Shown here: positions 45,265 through 53,508 of the stretch, one piece after another
How positions within the stretch are numbered: the first letter of the stretch is position 1
How the letters are laid out: each line of letters begins with the position of its first letter
From: Hoeflea sp. 108
GTDB taxonomy: Bacteria; Pseudomonadota; Alphaproteobacteria; Rhizobiales; Rhizobiaceae
Reading direction: 5' to 3'
DNA: 64,000 nt
Assembly (NCBI RefSeq): GCF_000372965.1
Contig: NZ_KB890024.1
Location: 62,001 to 126,000 of the forward strand
Notes under the pieces: model-generated
The model's database searches: none
The model's input: only the letters and a program-made list of their open reading frames with translations
Told to the model about the DNA's origin: nothing
Program-made: the position numbers and the translations under genes

Positions 45265-45285
45265 AGTTTAGAATTATTCTAAACT
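45265..45285. promoter_or_regulatory. Iron control element (ICE), Irr-type box
   Basis: AGTTTAGAA-N3-TTCTAAACT, perfect 9-bp arms. It contains the full TTTAGAA-N3-TTCTAAA consensus bound by Irr in rhizobia. It sits one base upstream of the leftward -35 box of the imelysin-bfd-bfr cluster. Confidence 0.88.
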
Positions 45286-45441
45286 GAATTTGTCCAGTTT
45301 GCGGGTAGTCTCTTCCGCCAAGCTGTTGATTTGTCGAGACATGGCGCTGGACCCGGCCGCAAGCATCGGGAAGCCGCTGCGACATCAGGTAGCGCCGCGA
45401 TATGGCGCGGTCAGGGTGTGGCGCGCATGACGGTCCTGCCC

Positions 45442-45481
45442 GCCTGTCGGCCATGAAATCCTGCCTGTCAGCCATGAAATC
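45442..45481. repeat. Tandem 19-bp repeat before ferredoxin-reductase gene
   Basis: GCCTGTC-R-GCCATGAAATC occurs at 45442-45460 and 45463-45481, with a single difference and a 21-bp period. It may be a paired activator site for the gene at 45555. Confidence 0.5.
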
Positions 45482-45554
45482 ACGTCATGGCCTCTTGCGG
45501 CGGAGGCCCCTAGCGGTCATTTCGGTAGAGATTTCCTGTGTTGCAGAGGCGAGC

Positions 45555-46787
45555 ATGAAGAACGGTGTGGTGATTGTCGGGGCGGGCCATGCCGGAGTGC
45601 AGGCTGCCGCCAGCCTGCGGGAAGAGGGTTATGATGGTCCGGTCATCCTGCTCGGTGACGAGAAGGAACTGCCCTACCACAAGCCGCCGCTGTCAAAGAC
45701 CTTTATCAAGGACGCCGCCGCCCAGCCGCAGCCGTTGCGCGGCGAGGCCTTCTACACCGGCCATACCATTGATTTCCGTCCGGGCTCGCTGGTCGAACGC
45801 ATCGACACCGGCGCCAACCGGCTGTCGCTGGCGGGCGGCGAGAACCTCGCCTACGACCACCTGATCCTTGCCACCGGCTCGCGCCCGCGCGTCCTGCCCT
45901 TGCCGGGTTCGGAGCTGGCCGGAGTGCTGTCGCTCCGCTCGGTGGCCGATGCGCGGACCATCCGTGACCATAGTGCTGCCTGCGAGGACGTGGTCGTCAT
46001 CGGCGGCGGTTTTATCGGCCTGGAGATCGCGGCGACGCTTGCCGCCGGCGGCCGGCGCGTCACGGTGGTCGAAGCACTCGACCGGCTGCTCGGCCGCGCG
46101 GTGGCGCCGCTGATCGCCGAGCATGTGCGCAAGCGGCTGGAGGCCTCGGGCATCCGCATCCTGCTCAAGACCACCATCGAGCGCCTTGAGGGCGACAGCG
46201 GCCAAGTCGCGGCAGCCTTGACCTCATCGGGCGAAAGGCTGCCGGCGAAGATGGTCATCATCGGCATCGGCGTCGTGCCCAATGTCGAGCTCGCCGATGC
46301 GGCGGGGCTTGCGATTGCCAACGGCATTCGCGTCGACGGTGCCATGCGCAGCTCGGTCGAAAACATCCTGGCGGTCGGCGACAATGCCAGCTACCGCCAC
46401 TGGCAGACAGGCTCGGACGTCAGGTTGGAATCGGTGCAGAACGCCACCGACCAGTCGAAGCTCGCCGCCCGCACCATCGTCGGGCATCGGGGCGATTACG
46501 CGGCCGTGCCGTGGTTTTGGTCCGACATCGGCGACATGAAGCTGCAGATGGTCGGCCTGACATCGGGCGGCGACAGGCAGATTCTGTCGGGCGACCTGGC
46601 CGAGAACCGCTTCTCGGTGTTCCATTTCATCGGCGACCGGCTGGTGGCGATCGAATCCGTCAATCGCCCCGCCGACCACATGCTCGGCCGCAAGATGCTC
46701 GGCCTCGGCTTCTCGCCGACGGCGGAACAGGTGGCGGGTGGTGCCGAGGCGTTGAAGGCCGCGCTGGCGGCGCTGCCGGCGGCATAA
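45555..46787 (+). CDS. FAD-dependent NAD(P)H:ferredoxin/rubredoxin reductase-like oxidoreductase
   Basis: A 410-residue flavoprotein of the class-I type reductase family (putidaredoxin, rubredoxin and apoptosis-inducing-factor relatives). FAD site GVVIVGAGHAGVQAAASL, NAD(P) site VVVIGGGFIGLEIAATL, C-terminal FAD site VENILAVGDNASYRHW. It reduces a small iron-sulfur carrier, partner unknown; bfd across the gap is one candidate. Start ATG 45555; the frame runs upstream to 45402. Divergent from the iron cluster. Confidence 0.87.
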   Translation: MKNGVVIVGAGHAGVQAAASLREEGYDGPVILLGDEKELPYHKPPLSKTFIKDAAAQPQPLRGEAFYTGHTIDFRPGSLVERIDTGANRLSLAGGENLAYDHLILATGSRPRVLPLPGSELAGVLSLRSVADARTIRDHSAACEDVVVIGGGFIGLEIAATLAAGGRRVTVVEALDRLLGRAVAPLIAEHVRKRLEASGIRILLKTTIERLEGDSGQVAAALTSSGERLPAKMVIIGIGVVPNVELADAAGLAIANGIRVDGAMRSSVENILAVGDNASYRHWQTGSDVRLESVQNATDQSKLAARTIVGHRGDYAAVPWFWSDIGDMKLQMVGLTSGGDRQILSGDLAENRFSVFHFIGDRLVAIESVNRPADHMLGRKMLGLGFSPTAEQVAGGAEALKAALAALPAA

Positions 46788-47006
46788 TTCGGCCACGTCG
46801 GCGCCTCCCCATCCCCTTCCGGACCTTCTTCCCCTAAAGACCGCGGAGAAGGAGGAAGCTTCTGCGCTTGAGCTGCGCTGTCTGCCGTTTTCTTGGACAC
46901 GGCCATTTCGGGTTCCGGAGCGGAGGTTCGTCTCGACGCCGATGCCCCCATCTCCCTGTCCTTCATCTGGAATGGATAGGGCGGTGCCGCCCGCGCAGAG
47001 GTAGCG

Positions 47007-48284
47007 TCACCTCGCGCTGACTTCCCGGATCGATGCCTCCAGGATGTCGAGCGCTTCGGTCATCACCTCGTCCTGGATTGTGATCGGCGCCAGGAAGCGG
47101 ATGACGTTGCCATAGACGCCGCAGGTGAGCAGGATCAGGCCCTTGTCGAGCGCCTTGAGCCTGACGGCATTTGCGAATTCCGCCGAGGGCGTCTTCGTCT
47201 TCACGTCGTTGAACTCGACAGCGTTCATGAAGCCTGGGCCGCGGATGTCTGTGATTTCAGGCACGTCGTCGCGCAGCGACTCCAGCCGCTGCTTGAGACG
47301 TGCGCCGAGCTGGTTGGCGCGGTCGCAGAGCTTTTCGTCCTCGATGACGTCGAGCACGGCATGTGCTGCGGCGACGCCGATCGGGCTGCCGCCATAGGTG
47401 CCGCCGAGGCCGCCGGGATTGGGCGCGTCCATCAGCTCGGCCCGGCCGGTGACGGCGGCGAGCGGGAAGCCGCCGGCGAGGCTTTTCGCCATCGTCATCA
47501 GGTCGGGCGCGACGTCATGATGGTCCATGGCGAACATCTTGCCGGTGCGGGCGAAACCGGTCTGCACCTCGTCGGCAACGAGCAGGATGCCATGCTGGTC
47601 GCAGATCTTGCGCAGCGCCGTCATGAAGTCGCGCGGCACTTCGTAGAAGCCGCCTTCGCCCTGCACCGGCTCTATGATAATGGCAGCCACCCGCGCCGGG
47701 TCGACATCGGCCTTGAACAGGCGGTCGAGTGCTGCAAGCGCGTCGGCAGTGGTCAAGCCATGCAACGGCACGGGGAAGGGCGCGTGGAACACGTCGCCCG
47801 GCATGGCGCCGAAGCCCGCCTTGTAGGGCTGCACCTTGCCGGTCAGCGCCATACCCATGAAGGTGCGGCCGTGGAAGCCGCCGGCAAAGGCGATGACGGC
47901 CTGGCGGCCGGTGGCGTTGCGGGCGATCTTGATGGCGTTTTCGACCGCTTCCGCGCCGGTCGTGACGAAGATGGTGCGCTTGTCGCCCTTCATCGGCGCA
48001 ATGGCATTCAGCCTTTCGCCGAGCCGGACATAGCTCTCATAGGGTACGACCTGGTGGCAGGTGTGGGTGAAGCGGTCGAGCTGCGCCTTGACCGCCTCGA
48101 TGACGCGCGGATGGCGGTGGCCGGTGTTGACGACGGCGATGCCGGAGGAGAAGTCGATGTAACGGCGGCCTTCGACGTCCCAGATTTCGGAGTTCTCGGC
48201 CCGATCGGCATAGACCTGGGTCGTCATGCCGACACCGCGCGCGATGGTCTGCATCTTGCGCTGTGAGATTTCGGCGTTTTTCAT
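47007..48284 (-). CDS. gabT: 4-aminobutyrate aminotransferase
   Basis: A 425-residue PLP-dependent class III aminotransferase, transferring the amino group of 4-aminobutyrate to 2-oxoglutarate. PLP-binding Lys lies in MTMAKSLAGGFPLAAVTG, the Asp in LLVADEVQTGFARTG, and EPVQGEGGFYEVP is typical of GabT. Start ATG 48284 (MKNAEISQRK). No gabD in view. Other omega-aminotransferases are possible. Confidence 0.9.
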   Translation of the reverse strand: MKNAEISQRKMQTIARGVGMTTQVYADRAENSEIWDVEGRRYIDFSSGIAVVNTGHRHPRVIEAVKAQLDRFTHTCHQVVPYESYVRLGERLNAIAPMKGDKRTIFVTTGAEAVENAIKIARNATGRQAVIAFAGGFHGRTFMGMALTGKVQPYKAGFGAMPGDVFHAPFPVPLHGLTTADALAALDRLFKADVDPARVAAIIIEPVQGEGGFYEVPRDFMTALRKICDQHGILLVADEVQTGFARTGKMFAMDHHDVAPDLMTMAKSLAGGFPLAAVTGRAELMDAPNPGGLGGTYGGSPIGVAAAHAVLDVIEDEKLCDRANQLGARLKQRLESLRDDVPEITDIRGPGFMNAVEFNDVKTKTPSAEFANAVRLKALDKGLILLTCGVYGNVIRFLAPITIQDEVMTEALDILEASIREVSAR

Positions 48285-48422
48285 CGCTCATTCTCCCGCT
48301 TGACCGTCGCCAGGGTTTGGCGCCGCTTTGGCCAATGTCTGCACCTCCTGCGGCTTTTCACAAGCTGTCAGTGGTCCGATGGACGTTGGTCCTCCCCAGC
48401 CTCGAAAAAATTTCGCATATCG

Positions 48423-48449
48423 TGTCGGAAGTGCACATATCCATGCGTC
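48423..48449 (+). promoter_or_regulatory. ECF-type promoter before the YCII-sigma operon
   Basis: TGTCGG (48423-48428) and CGTC (48446-48449) are spaced by 17 bp. The form agrees with the TGTCGA/CGTC-like motif I recall for ECF42 sigma factors, so autoregulation is plausible. It lies 22 bp before the first start codon. Confidence 0.5.
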
Positions 48450-48471
48450 TTACACATGAAGGAAACAACCG

Positions 48472-48846
48472 ATGCTCTACGCCATCCTTTGCTACAACAA
48501 CGAAGACGTCGTCTGCGCCTGGTCCAAGGAGCAGGACGACGAGGTGATGGAGCGACTTGGCGTTGTCACGGGCAAGCTCCGCGAGCAGGGCAGGTTGGGG
48601 CCGGTGGCCCGGCTGTTGCCGACGACCGCTGCCACCACCTTGCGCAAGGCCAAGGATGAGCCATTCGTGATCGATGGGCCTTTTGCCGAAACCAAGGAAC
48701 AGCTCCTCGGCTTCTACGTCGTCGATTGCGAGACGCTCGACGATGCCGTCGATGTTGCCAGGGACCTGGCGGACGCCAATCCCGGCATCGGTTCATATGA
48801 ATTGCGCCCCATCGGCGCGTTTTTCCCTGGAAGACAAACTGCATGA
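48472..48846 (+). CDS. YCII/DGPF-domain protein
   Basis: A 124-residue protein of the YCII-related (DGPF) family; the motif reads FVIDGPFAETKEQLLGFYVV, with an N-terminal MLYAILCYNNEDVV. Catalytic role unknown; related domains are dehalogenase-like or lactone-binding. The gene overlaps the sigma-factor gene by 4 nt (ATGA), an arrangement conserved for ECF42-type sigma factors. Ribosome site GAAGGA upstream of ATG 48472. Confidence 0.88.
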   Translation: MLYAILCYNNEDVVCAWSKEQDDEVMERLGVVTGKLREQGRLGPVARLLPTTAATTLRKAKDEPFVIDGPFAETKEQLLGFYVVDCETLDDAVDVARDLADANPGIGSYELRPIGAFFPGRQTA

Positions 48847-50135
48847 CCGACCCGGCCTGGATCAACACGGCTCTCTCCTCCGCCCGGCCGCAGGCCGTGG
48901 CAGCTCTGCTGCGCTATTTCCGCGATCTCGACACCGCGGAAGAAGCGTTCCAGGAGGCCTGCCTGCGTGCGCTGCGCACCTGGCCGGAAAAGGGACCGCC
49001 GCGTGATCCGGCCGCCTGGCTGATCTTTGTCGGCCGCAATTCGGGCATCGACGTCGTCCGTCGTCGCAGCAAGCAGGCGCCGTTGCCGGCGGAAGAGCTT
49101 TTGTCCGACCTCGACGACGTCGAGGACGACATGGCCGACCGTCTCGACGGCGCGCATTATCGCGACGACATCCTGAGACTGCTGTTCATCTGCTGCCATC
49201 CCGACCTGCCGGCGACCCAGCAGATCGCGGTCGCGCTGCGCATCGTCTCGGGCCTTTCGGTCAAGCAGATCGCTCGCGCCTTCCTCGTCGGCGAAAGCGC
49301 CATTGAACAGCGCATAACCCGCGCCAAGGCGCGCATCGCCAATGCCAACGTGCCCTTCGAGGTGCCCGGGCCGGTGGAGCGCTCCGAACGGCTGGCGGCG
49401 GTGCTGGCCATGGTCTACCTCGTCTTCAACGAAGGCTATTCCGCCGGCGCCACTGAAATCACCAACCGCGCGCCGCTGTGTGAGGAGGCGATCCGGCTGG
49501 CGCGGCTCTTGCTGCGCCTGTTCCAGACCGAGCCGGAGGTGATGGGGCTGACGGCGCTGCTGCTTCTGCAACACGCTCGCGCCGACGCGCGTTTCGATGC
49601 CAATGGCGATCTGGTGCTGATGGACGACCAGGACCGCACGCTGTGGAACCGGGCGCTGATCGACGAGGGCCTGGCACTGATCGACAAGGCGATGCGCCAT
49701 CGCCGACCCGGCCCCTATCAGATCCAGTCGGCCATTGCCGCACTCCATGCCCGTGCCGCGCGCCCCGAGGATACAGACTGGGCCGAGATCGACCTGCTCT
49801 ATTCCGTGCTGGAATCGATGATGCCGTCGCCCGTCGTGACGCTCAACCGCGCCGTCGCCTTCGCCAAGCTGCGCGGGCCGGAAGCGGCATTGAAGCTGAT
49901 CGAGCCACTGGCCCCGAAGCTCTCAGGCTACTTCCACTTCTTCGGCGTCAAGGGCGGCTTGCTTATGCAGCTCGGCCGTGACGAGGAAGCGCGCGAGGCC
50001 TTCGGCCGGGCGATAGCGCTCGCCAATACGGCGGCCGAGGCGGCCCATATCCGCATGCATCTCGACCGGCTTTCCACGTCTTCGCCGGGATTGGTAAAGG
50101 CGGACACTACGGCGGCAAGCCGTCAACTGCGGTAG
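48843..50135 (+). CDS. ECF sigma factor, ECF42-type with TPR-like C-terminal extension
   Basis: A 430-residue sigma factor. Sigma region 2 (LLRYFRDLDTAEEAFQEACL) and region 4 (VALRIVSGLSVKQIARAF, with ESAIEQRITRAK) fill the first 190 residues. A long C-terminal helical extension (about 200-410; TALLLLQHARADARF and VTLNRAVAFAKLRGPEAALK) marks the ECF42 group, which lacks an anti-sigma factor and pairs with DGPF proteins. Translationally coupled to the YCII gene by a 4-nt overlap. Confidence 0.9.
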   Translation: MTDPAWINTALSSARPQAVAALLRYFRDLDTAEEAFQEACLRALRTWPEKGPPRDPAAWLIFVGRNSGIDVVRRRSKQAPLPAEELLSDLDDVEDDMADRLDGAHYRDDILRLLFICCHPDLPATQQIAVALRIVSGLSVKQIARAFLVGESAIEQRITRAKARIANANVPFEVPGPVERSERLAAVLAMVYLVFNEGYSAGATEITNRAPLCEEAIRLARLLLRLFQTEPEVMGLTALLLLQHARADARFDANGDLVLMDDQDRTLWNRALIDEGLALIDKAMRHRRPGPYQIQSAIAALHARAARPEDTDWAEIDLLYSVLESMMPSPVVTLNRAVAFAKLRGPEAALKLIEPLAPKLSGYFHFFGVKGGLLMQLGRDEEAREAFGRAIALANTAAEAAHIRMHLDRLSTSSPGLVKADTTAASRQLR

Positions 50136-50219
50136 CAGCGCAGGAAGGTCACCCGCGCAGCGAGGAGCAAAACCCCAGCGGTTAGGGTTCTCTGCATGTG
50201 TTCGCTTCAGTTGTGTCGA

Positions 50220-51092
50220 CTACCAGCGCAGCCAATATGGGAAGTGTCGGTCGTCACCTTCATTGGTCGAAACCGGCAGCGGCGTCTTCTTGTCGGCCGG
50301 GACGTCGACGACCTTGCGATAGAGGTGCCATGTCGCGTGACCGAGCACCGGAATGACGATGGCGAGACCCGCCAGGAACGGCAGTGACCCGATCAACAGC
50401 GCGACCGCGACGATCAGTCCCCATAAAAGCATCGGCACCGGATTGCCCACCACCGCCCGCACCGAGGTCTCGATCGCAGCATAGACGCCGACATCGCAGT
50501 CGAGCAGCAGCGGAAAGGCGACGGCGGTGGTGCAGAGCACCACCAGGGCGAACAGGAATCCGATCAGATTGCCGAGCACAATCAGCGTCCAGCCGCGCTG
50601 GGTGGTGAAGAGGTCGCCGAAGAACGCTGCCGTCGACTGCGGGGCATCAGGTCCGTAAAACGAGGTGTAGAGCGCCTGCGCGACCAACAGCCAGGTGACG
50701 AAAAGCGCCAGCAGCATGATGCCGATAACCACCATCGCAGGAATGGCCGGCGATTGCCTGACATCGAACACATGCCACCACGACGTGTCGAGATTTTGCT
50801 CACGTCGTCGGCTGATCTCATAGAGGCCGATGCCGAAGAACGGTCCGAGCAGGGCAAAGCCGGACATCAGCGGGAAAATGAGCTGCAGCGCATTGCCGCC
50901 CGATGTCCATGTGATCAGGAACACGCCGACGATCGGGTAGATCAGGCACAGGAAAACGTAATGCGACGGCTTGTCCCAAAAGTCGCCAAAGCCGCGTCGC
51001 AGTGCGTCAAACACATCCGCGACTGATATCCGGCGGATGGCGGGATGCTCGATCGTATTGGTAGCGCCTGCGTACACATGGAAGCTTGCCAT
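50220..51092 (-). CDS. DUF2189 inner-membrane protein
   Basis: A 290-residue integral membrane protein with about six hydrophobic helices. The N-terminal part, HPAIRRISVADVFDALRRGFGDFWDKPSHY, is the DUF2189 signature. Start ATG 51092 follows GGAGGAG; an in-frame GTG at 51098 is less well placed. Function unknown. AT-rich inverted repeat AAAATA-N5-TATTTT (51170-51186) lies 78 bp upstream and may be its promoter. Confidence 0.85.
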   Translation of the reverse strand: MASFHVYAGATNTIEHPAIRRISVADVFDALRRGFGDFWDKPSHYVFLCLIYPIVGVFLITWTSGGNALQLIFPLMSGFALLGPFFGIGLYEISRRREQNLDTSWWHVFDVRQSPAIPAMVVIGIMLLALFVTWLLVAQALYTSFYGPDAPQSTAAFFGDLFTTQRGWTLIVLGNLIGFLFALVVLCTTAVAFPLLLDCDVGVYAAIETSVRAVVGNPVPMLLWGLIVAVALLIGSLPFLAGLAIVIPVLGHATWHLYRKVVDVPADKKTPLPVSTNEGDDRHFPYWLRW

Positions 51093-51256
51093 GACCACTC
51101 CTCCTTTGGAGCGGGTCGCGGTCCGGGCCTGGCATGAGCGTCACGCCAAACCGCGACCTTCACCATTGCAAAATATAACGTATTTTGAGCGATTTTGCGA
51201 CCTTGGCCGACCGCGTCCGGGGGGCGTGCGAAGTGCTCCGCCCGGCGGCAGGGTTC

Positions 51257-52165
51257 TCAGTTGCCGCAGTAGCGGCGCGGGAAGGTCGAGATCGCTCGCG
51301 CGGCGATGTCGGTGCCCCGCGCGAGCGCCTCAGCGAGCGTCCGGCCCTTGGCCAGGGAAGCCAGAAACGCGGCGTTGAAAGTGTCGCCGGCGCCGACCGT
51401 GTCGATGACCTCGACCTTGGGCGATGCTGCGTGGAAATGCGTTCCGGCCCCATAGGCATGCGCGCCCTGCGCTCCGTCCTTCACCACCAGTGTGTGGCCG
51501 GGGCCGACGCGCTCGATGAGCAGGGCGACGGCCGTATCGAGGTCGTCCAGCCCTGCCAGCCCCTTGGCTTCCTCTGCGTTGATCAGCGAAATGTCGGCTG
51601 AGGCGATCCAATCGAACATGCGGCGCTTGTTGTCTTCGCTCCACCCAGCCGGCGGCCAGCCGGGATCGATCGCCGTATGCCAGCCTCTTGAGGAAAGCGC
51701 CGACAGAAGCTCGATGGTGCCGGCCTCGATCCGTGGCATCAGGTGCCCACCGGAGATCAGCGCAAAGGCGTTGCTATCAGGCGCCTGCGGCAGGCGCTCG
51801 ACGAGGTCGTCGAGGCTGGCGCGTTGCAGATGGCCCGGTGTGGTGAAGAACACCCGGTCGCCGCCCTTGTGCACGATGCCGACGGTCAGCGTCGTGTCGC
51901 CGGGCTCGACGATCCACGCCGTCGATGCCTCGTCGAATTGCCCGCTCAGCCAGTCGCCATTGGGATCGTTGCCGACCGAAGCGATCATTCGGTAGGGCGA
52001 CTTCATGCCCGAAAGTGCCAGCGCGGTGTTGCCGGCTGAGCCGCCCGGCCGCATCTCGGCGCGGTCGACAACCACTTCGGTGCCGACGGCGGGCCAGCCG
52101 TCGACCTCGCCGAGCACGAGATCGACATTGACGTTGCCGAGGATGAGCAAGGCCGGAACGGTCAT
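51257..52165 (-). CDS. PfkB-family carbohydrate kinase
   Basis: A 302-residue sugar kinase (ribokinase fold): LLILGNVNVDLVLGEVD at the N-terminus, RPGGSAGNTALAL (signature 1), and VDTVGAGDTFNAAF region (signature 2, Asp base). Phosphorylates a sugar or sugar acid, identity unknown. Last gene of the leftward sugar operon, 67 bp after the oxidoreductase gene; it would act on the imported sugar or its oxidised product. Confidence 0.88.
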   Translation of the reverse strand: MTVPALLILGNVNVDLVLGEVDGWPAVGTEVVVDRAEMRPGGSAGNTALALSGMKSPYRMIASVGNDPNGDWLSGQFDEASTAWIVEPGDTTLTVGIVHKGGDRVFFTTPGHLQRASLDDLVERLPQAPDSNAFALISGGHLMPRIEAGTIELLSALSSRGWHTAIDPGWPPAGWSEDNKRRMFDWIASADISLINAEEAKGLAGLDDLDTAVALLIERVGPGHTLVVKDGAQGAHAYGAGTHFHAASPKVEVIDTVGAGDTFNAAFLASLAKGRTLAEALARGTDIAARAISTFPRRYCGN

Positions 52166-52232
52166 GAGGCTGCCTGTGGGGATCGCGCGGCCGCCTGATG
52201 GCGACCGCTGTTGCGGGTAGCTGGTCGAGACT

Positions 52233-53477
52233 TTAGGCGCCGCGGCGCGCCACCACGGGGACGTAGTCCTCCAGCTCGGGCGCCGGGAACGACACCGTGC
52301 CGTTGATCTCGGCCGAGCGATAGAGGCCCATCAGGATCTCGACCACGGCGAGGCCGTCATGGAAGGTTTCCAAGGGCGTTTCGCCTTTGCGGAAGCGCTC
52401 GACCATGTGGCGGTTCTCGTCGGTGTAGCCGTAGACGCCGGCCTCATCCTCCAGCACCGGCATCAGGCCCTGCTCGGCATTCTGCTTCTCGACCAGGTCC
52501 TCGCCTTCCTCGCCCTTGACCTCGCGCGACATGAAGATCTTGAGCCCGGTGTTGAGCGAGTTGAACTCCATTGCGTATTCCGGCCCGAGCAGTTCGAGCT
52601 GGATGCGCAGGCCCGCACCCACATAGGCCCAGGAGGTGGTGGCCTCGATCACCAGCTCGTTGCCGTCCTCGTCCTCGAGCAGGATGGTGCCGCGGGCGAA
52701 ATCCTCGGATGGGCGGTTGCGGTAGTCGACATCCGTGCCAAAGCGCTTGCGCAGCTGGTCGGCATAGTTGGGCCGGCTCCACTTCAGCGTGGCGACCGTG
52801 CCGCTGACCTGCTTGATGGTCAGCGACTTGCGCGCCGCGCCCGGCTTGGTCAGCAAGTGCCGGGCCACTTCGACGCTGTGGCACATCATGTCGGAGAGCA
52901 CACCGCCGCCCTGCTTGTCGCCCTGCCAGAACCATGGCTCGTGCGGACCTGAATGTTCTTCGGCGGCGCGCGCCAGATAGGGGCGGCCCGTGGTCGAGGC
53001 AGCGCGGCGCCAGACGATGTCCTTGCCGCGGATGACGGGCGTGCAGAAGACCTGGTTTTCGAGATAGCCATGATTGAGGCCGGCATCTTCCGCCAGGCGC
53101 AGCATCTCGCGCGCCTCGGCGACGGTGCGGGCAAGCGGCTTTTCGCAGGCGACCGCGATCACCTTGCTGCGCCCGGCCTTCACCTCGGCATGGATGGTGC
53201 GCATCACGTCGAGGCGGGTGTAGTTGGGCGACAGGATCCAGATAGCGTCGACATCGTCGGCGTTGACGAGCGATTCCAGACTGTCGTGGCTGGTGCATTC
53301 GCCTAGGCCGAGCTCGGCAACGCGATTGGCAAAGCGTGCGCGGTTCTCGGCCTTGCGGCTGAACACGCCTGTCACGTCGACATTGCGCACGCCCAGCATG
53401 CCCTTGAGGTGGAATTCCGCAATGAAGCCGCTTCCGACGAAGCCGACGCGCAGCCGTTGTTTGGGCAATCCGGTCAT
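52233..53477 (-). CDS. Gfo/Idh/MocA-family oxidoreductase
   Basis: A 414-residue NAD(P)-dependent dehydrogenase: Rossmann motif RVGFVGSGFIAEFHLKGM, the EKPLAR motif with catalytic Lys (ACEKPLARTV), and the C-terminal dimerisation sheet. It oxidises or dehydrogenates a sugar or inositol derivative. Start ATG 53477 (MTGLPKQRLRVG) is preferred to a frame extending to 53537. It lies 31 bp after the LacI gene in the same operon. Confidence 0.9.
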   Translation of the reverse strand: MTGLPKQRLRVGFVGSGFIAEFHLKGMLGVRNVDVTGVFSRKAENRARFANRVAELGLGECTSHDSLESLVNADDVDAIWILSPNYTRLDVMRTIHAEVKAGRSKVIAVACEKPLARTVAEAREMLRLAEDAGLNHGYLENQVFCTPVIRGKDIVWRRAASTTGRPYLARAAEEHSGPHEPWFWQGDKQGGGVLSDMMCHSVEVARHLLTKPGAARKSLTIKQVSGTVATLKWSRPNYADQLRKRFGTDVDYRNRPSEDFARGTILLEDEDGNELVIEATTSWAYVGAGLRIQLELLGPEYAMEFNSLNTGLKIFMSREVKGEEGEDLVEKQNAEQGLMPVLEDEAGVYGYTDENRHMVERFRKGETPLETFHDGLAVVEILMGLYRSAEINGTVSFPAPELEDYVPVVARRGA

Positions 53478-53508
53478 GTGAGGTCCCTCATACTGAAGTC
53501 TTGGAAAG

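Larger units (their letters stand above)
44927..45554. other. Regulatory region between imelysin and ferredoxin-reductase genes
   Basis: 628 bases. It holds an Irr-type box (45265-45285), a leftward promoter (TTGATA 45263-45258; GAATAT 45239-45234, 18-bp spacer), a leader of about 300 nt before the imelysin start, and a tandem repeat (45442-45481). No convincing gene; a 108-codon frame inside the leader looks non-coding. Confidence 0.6.

Noticed and set aside
46788..47006. Possible repeat remnant between convergent reductase and gabT genes
   Set aside because: Only a short GGACCTTCTTCCCC-like stretch resembles a rhizobial repeat; too degraded to annotate.
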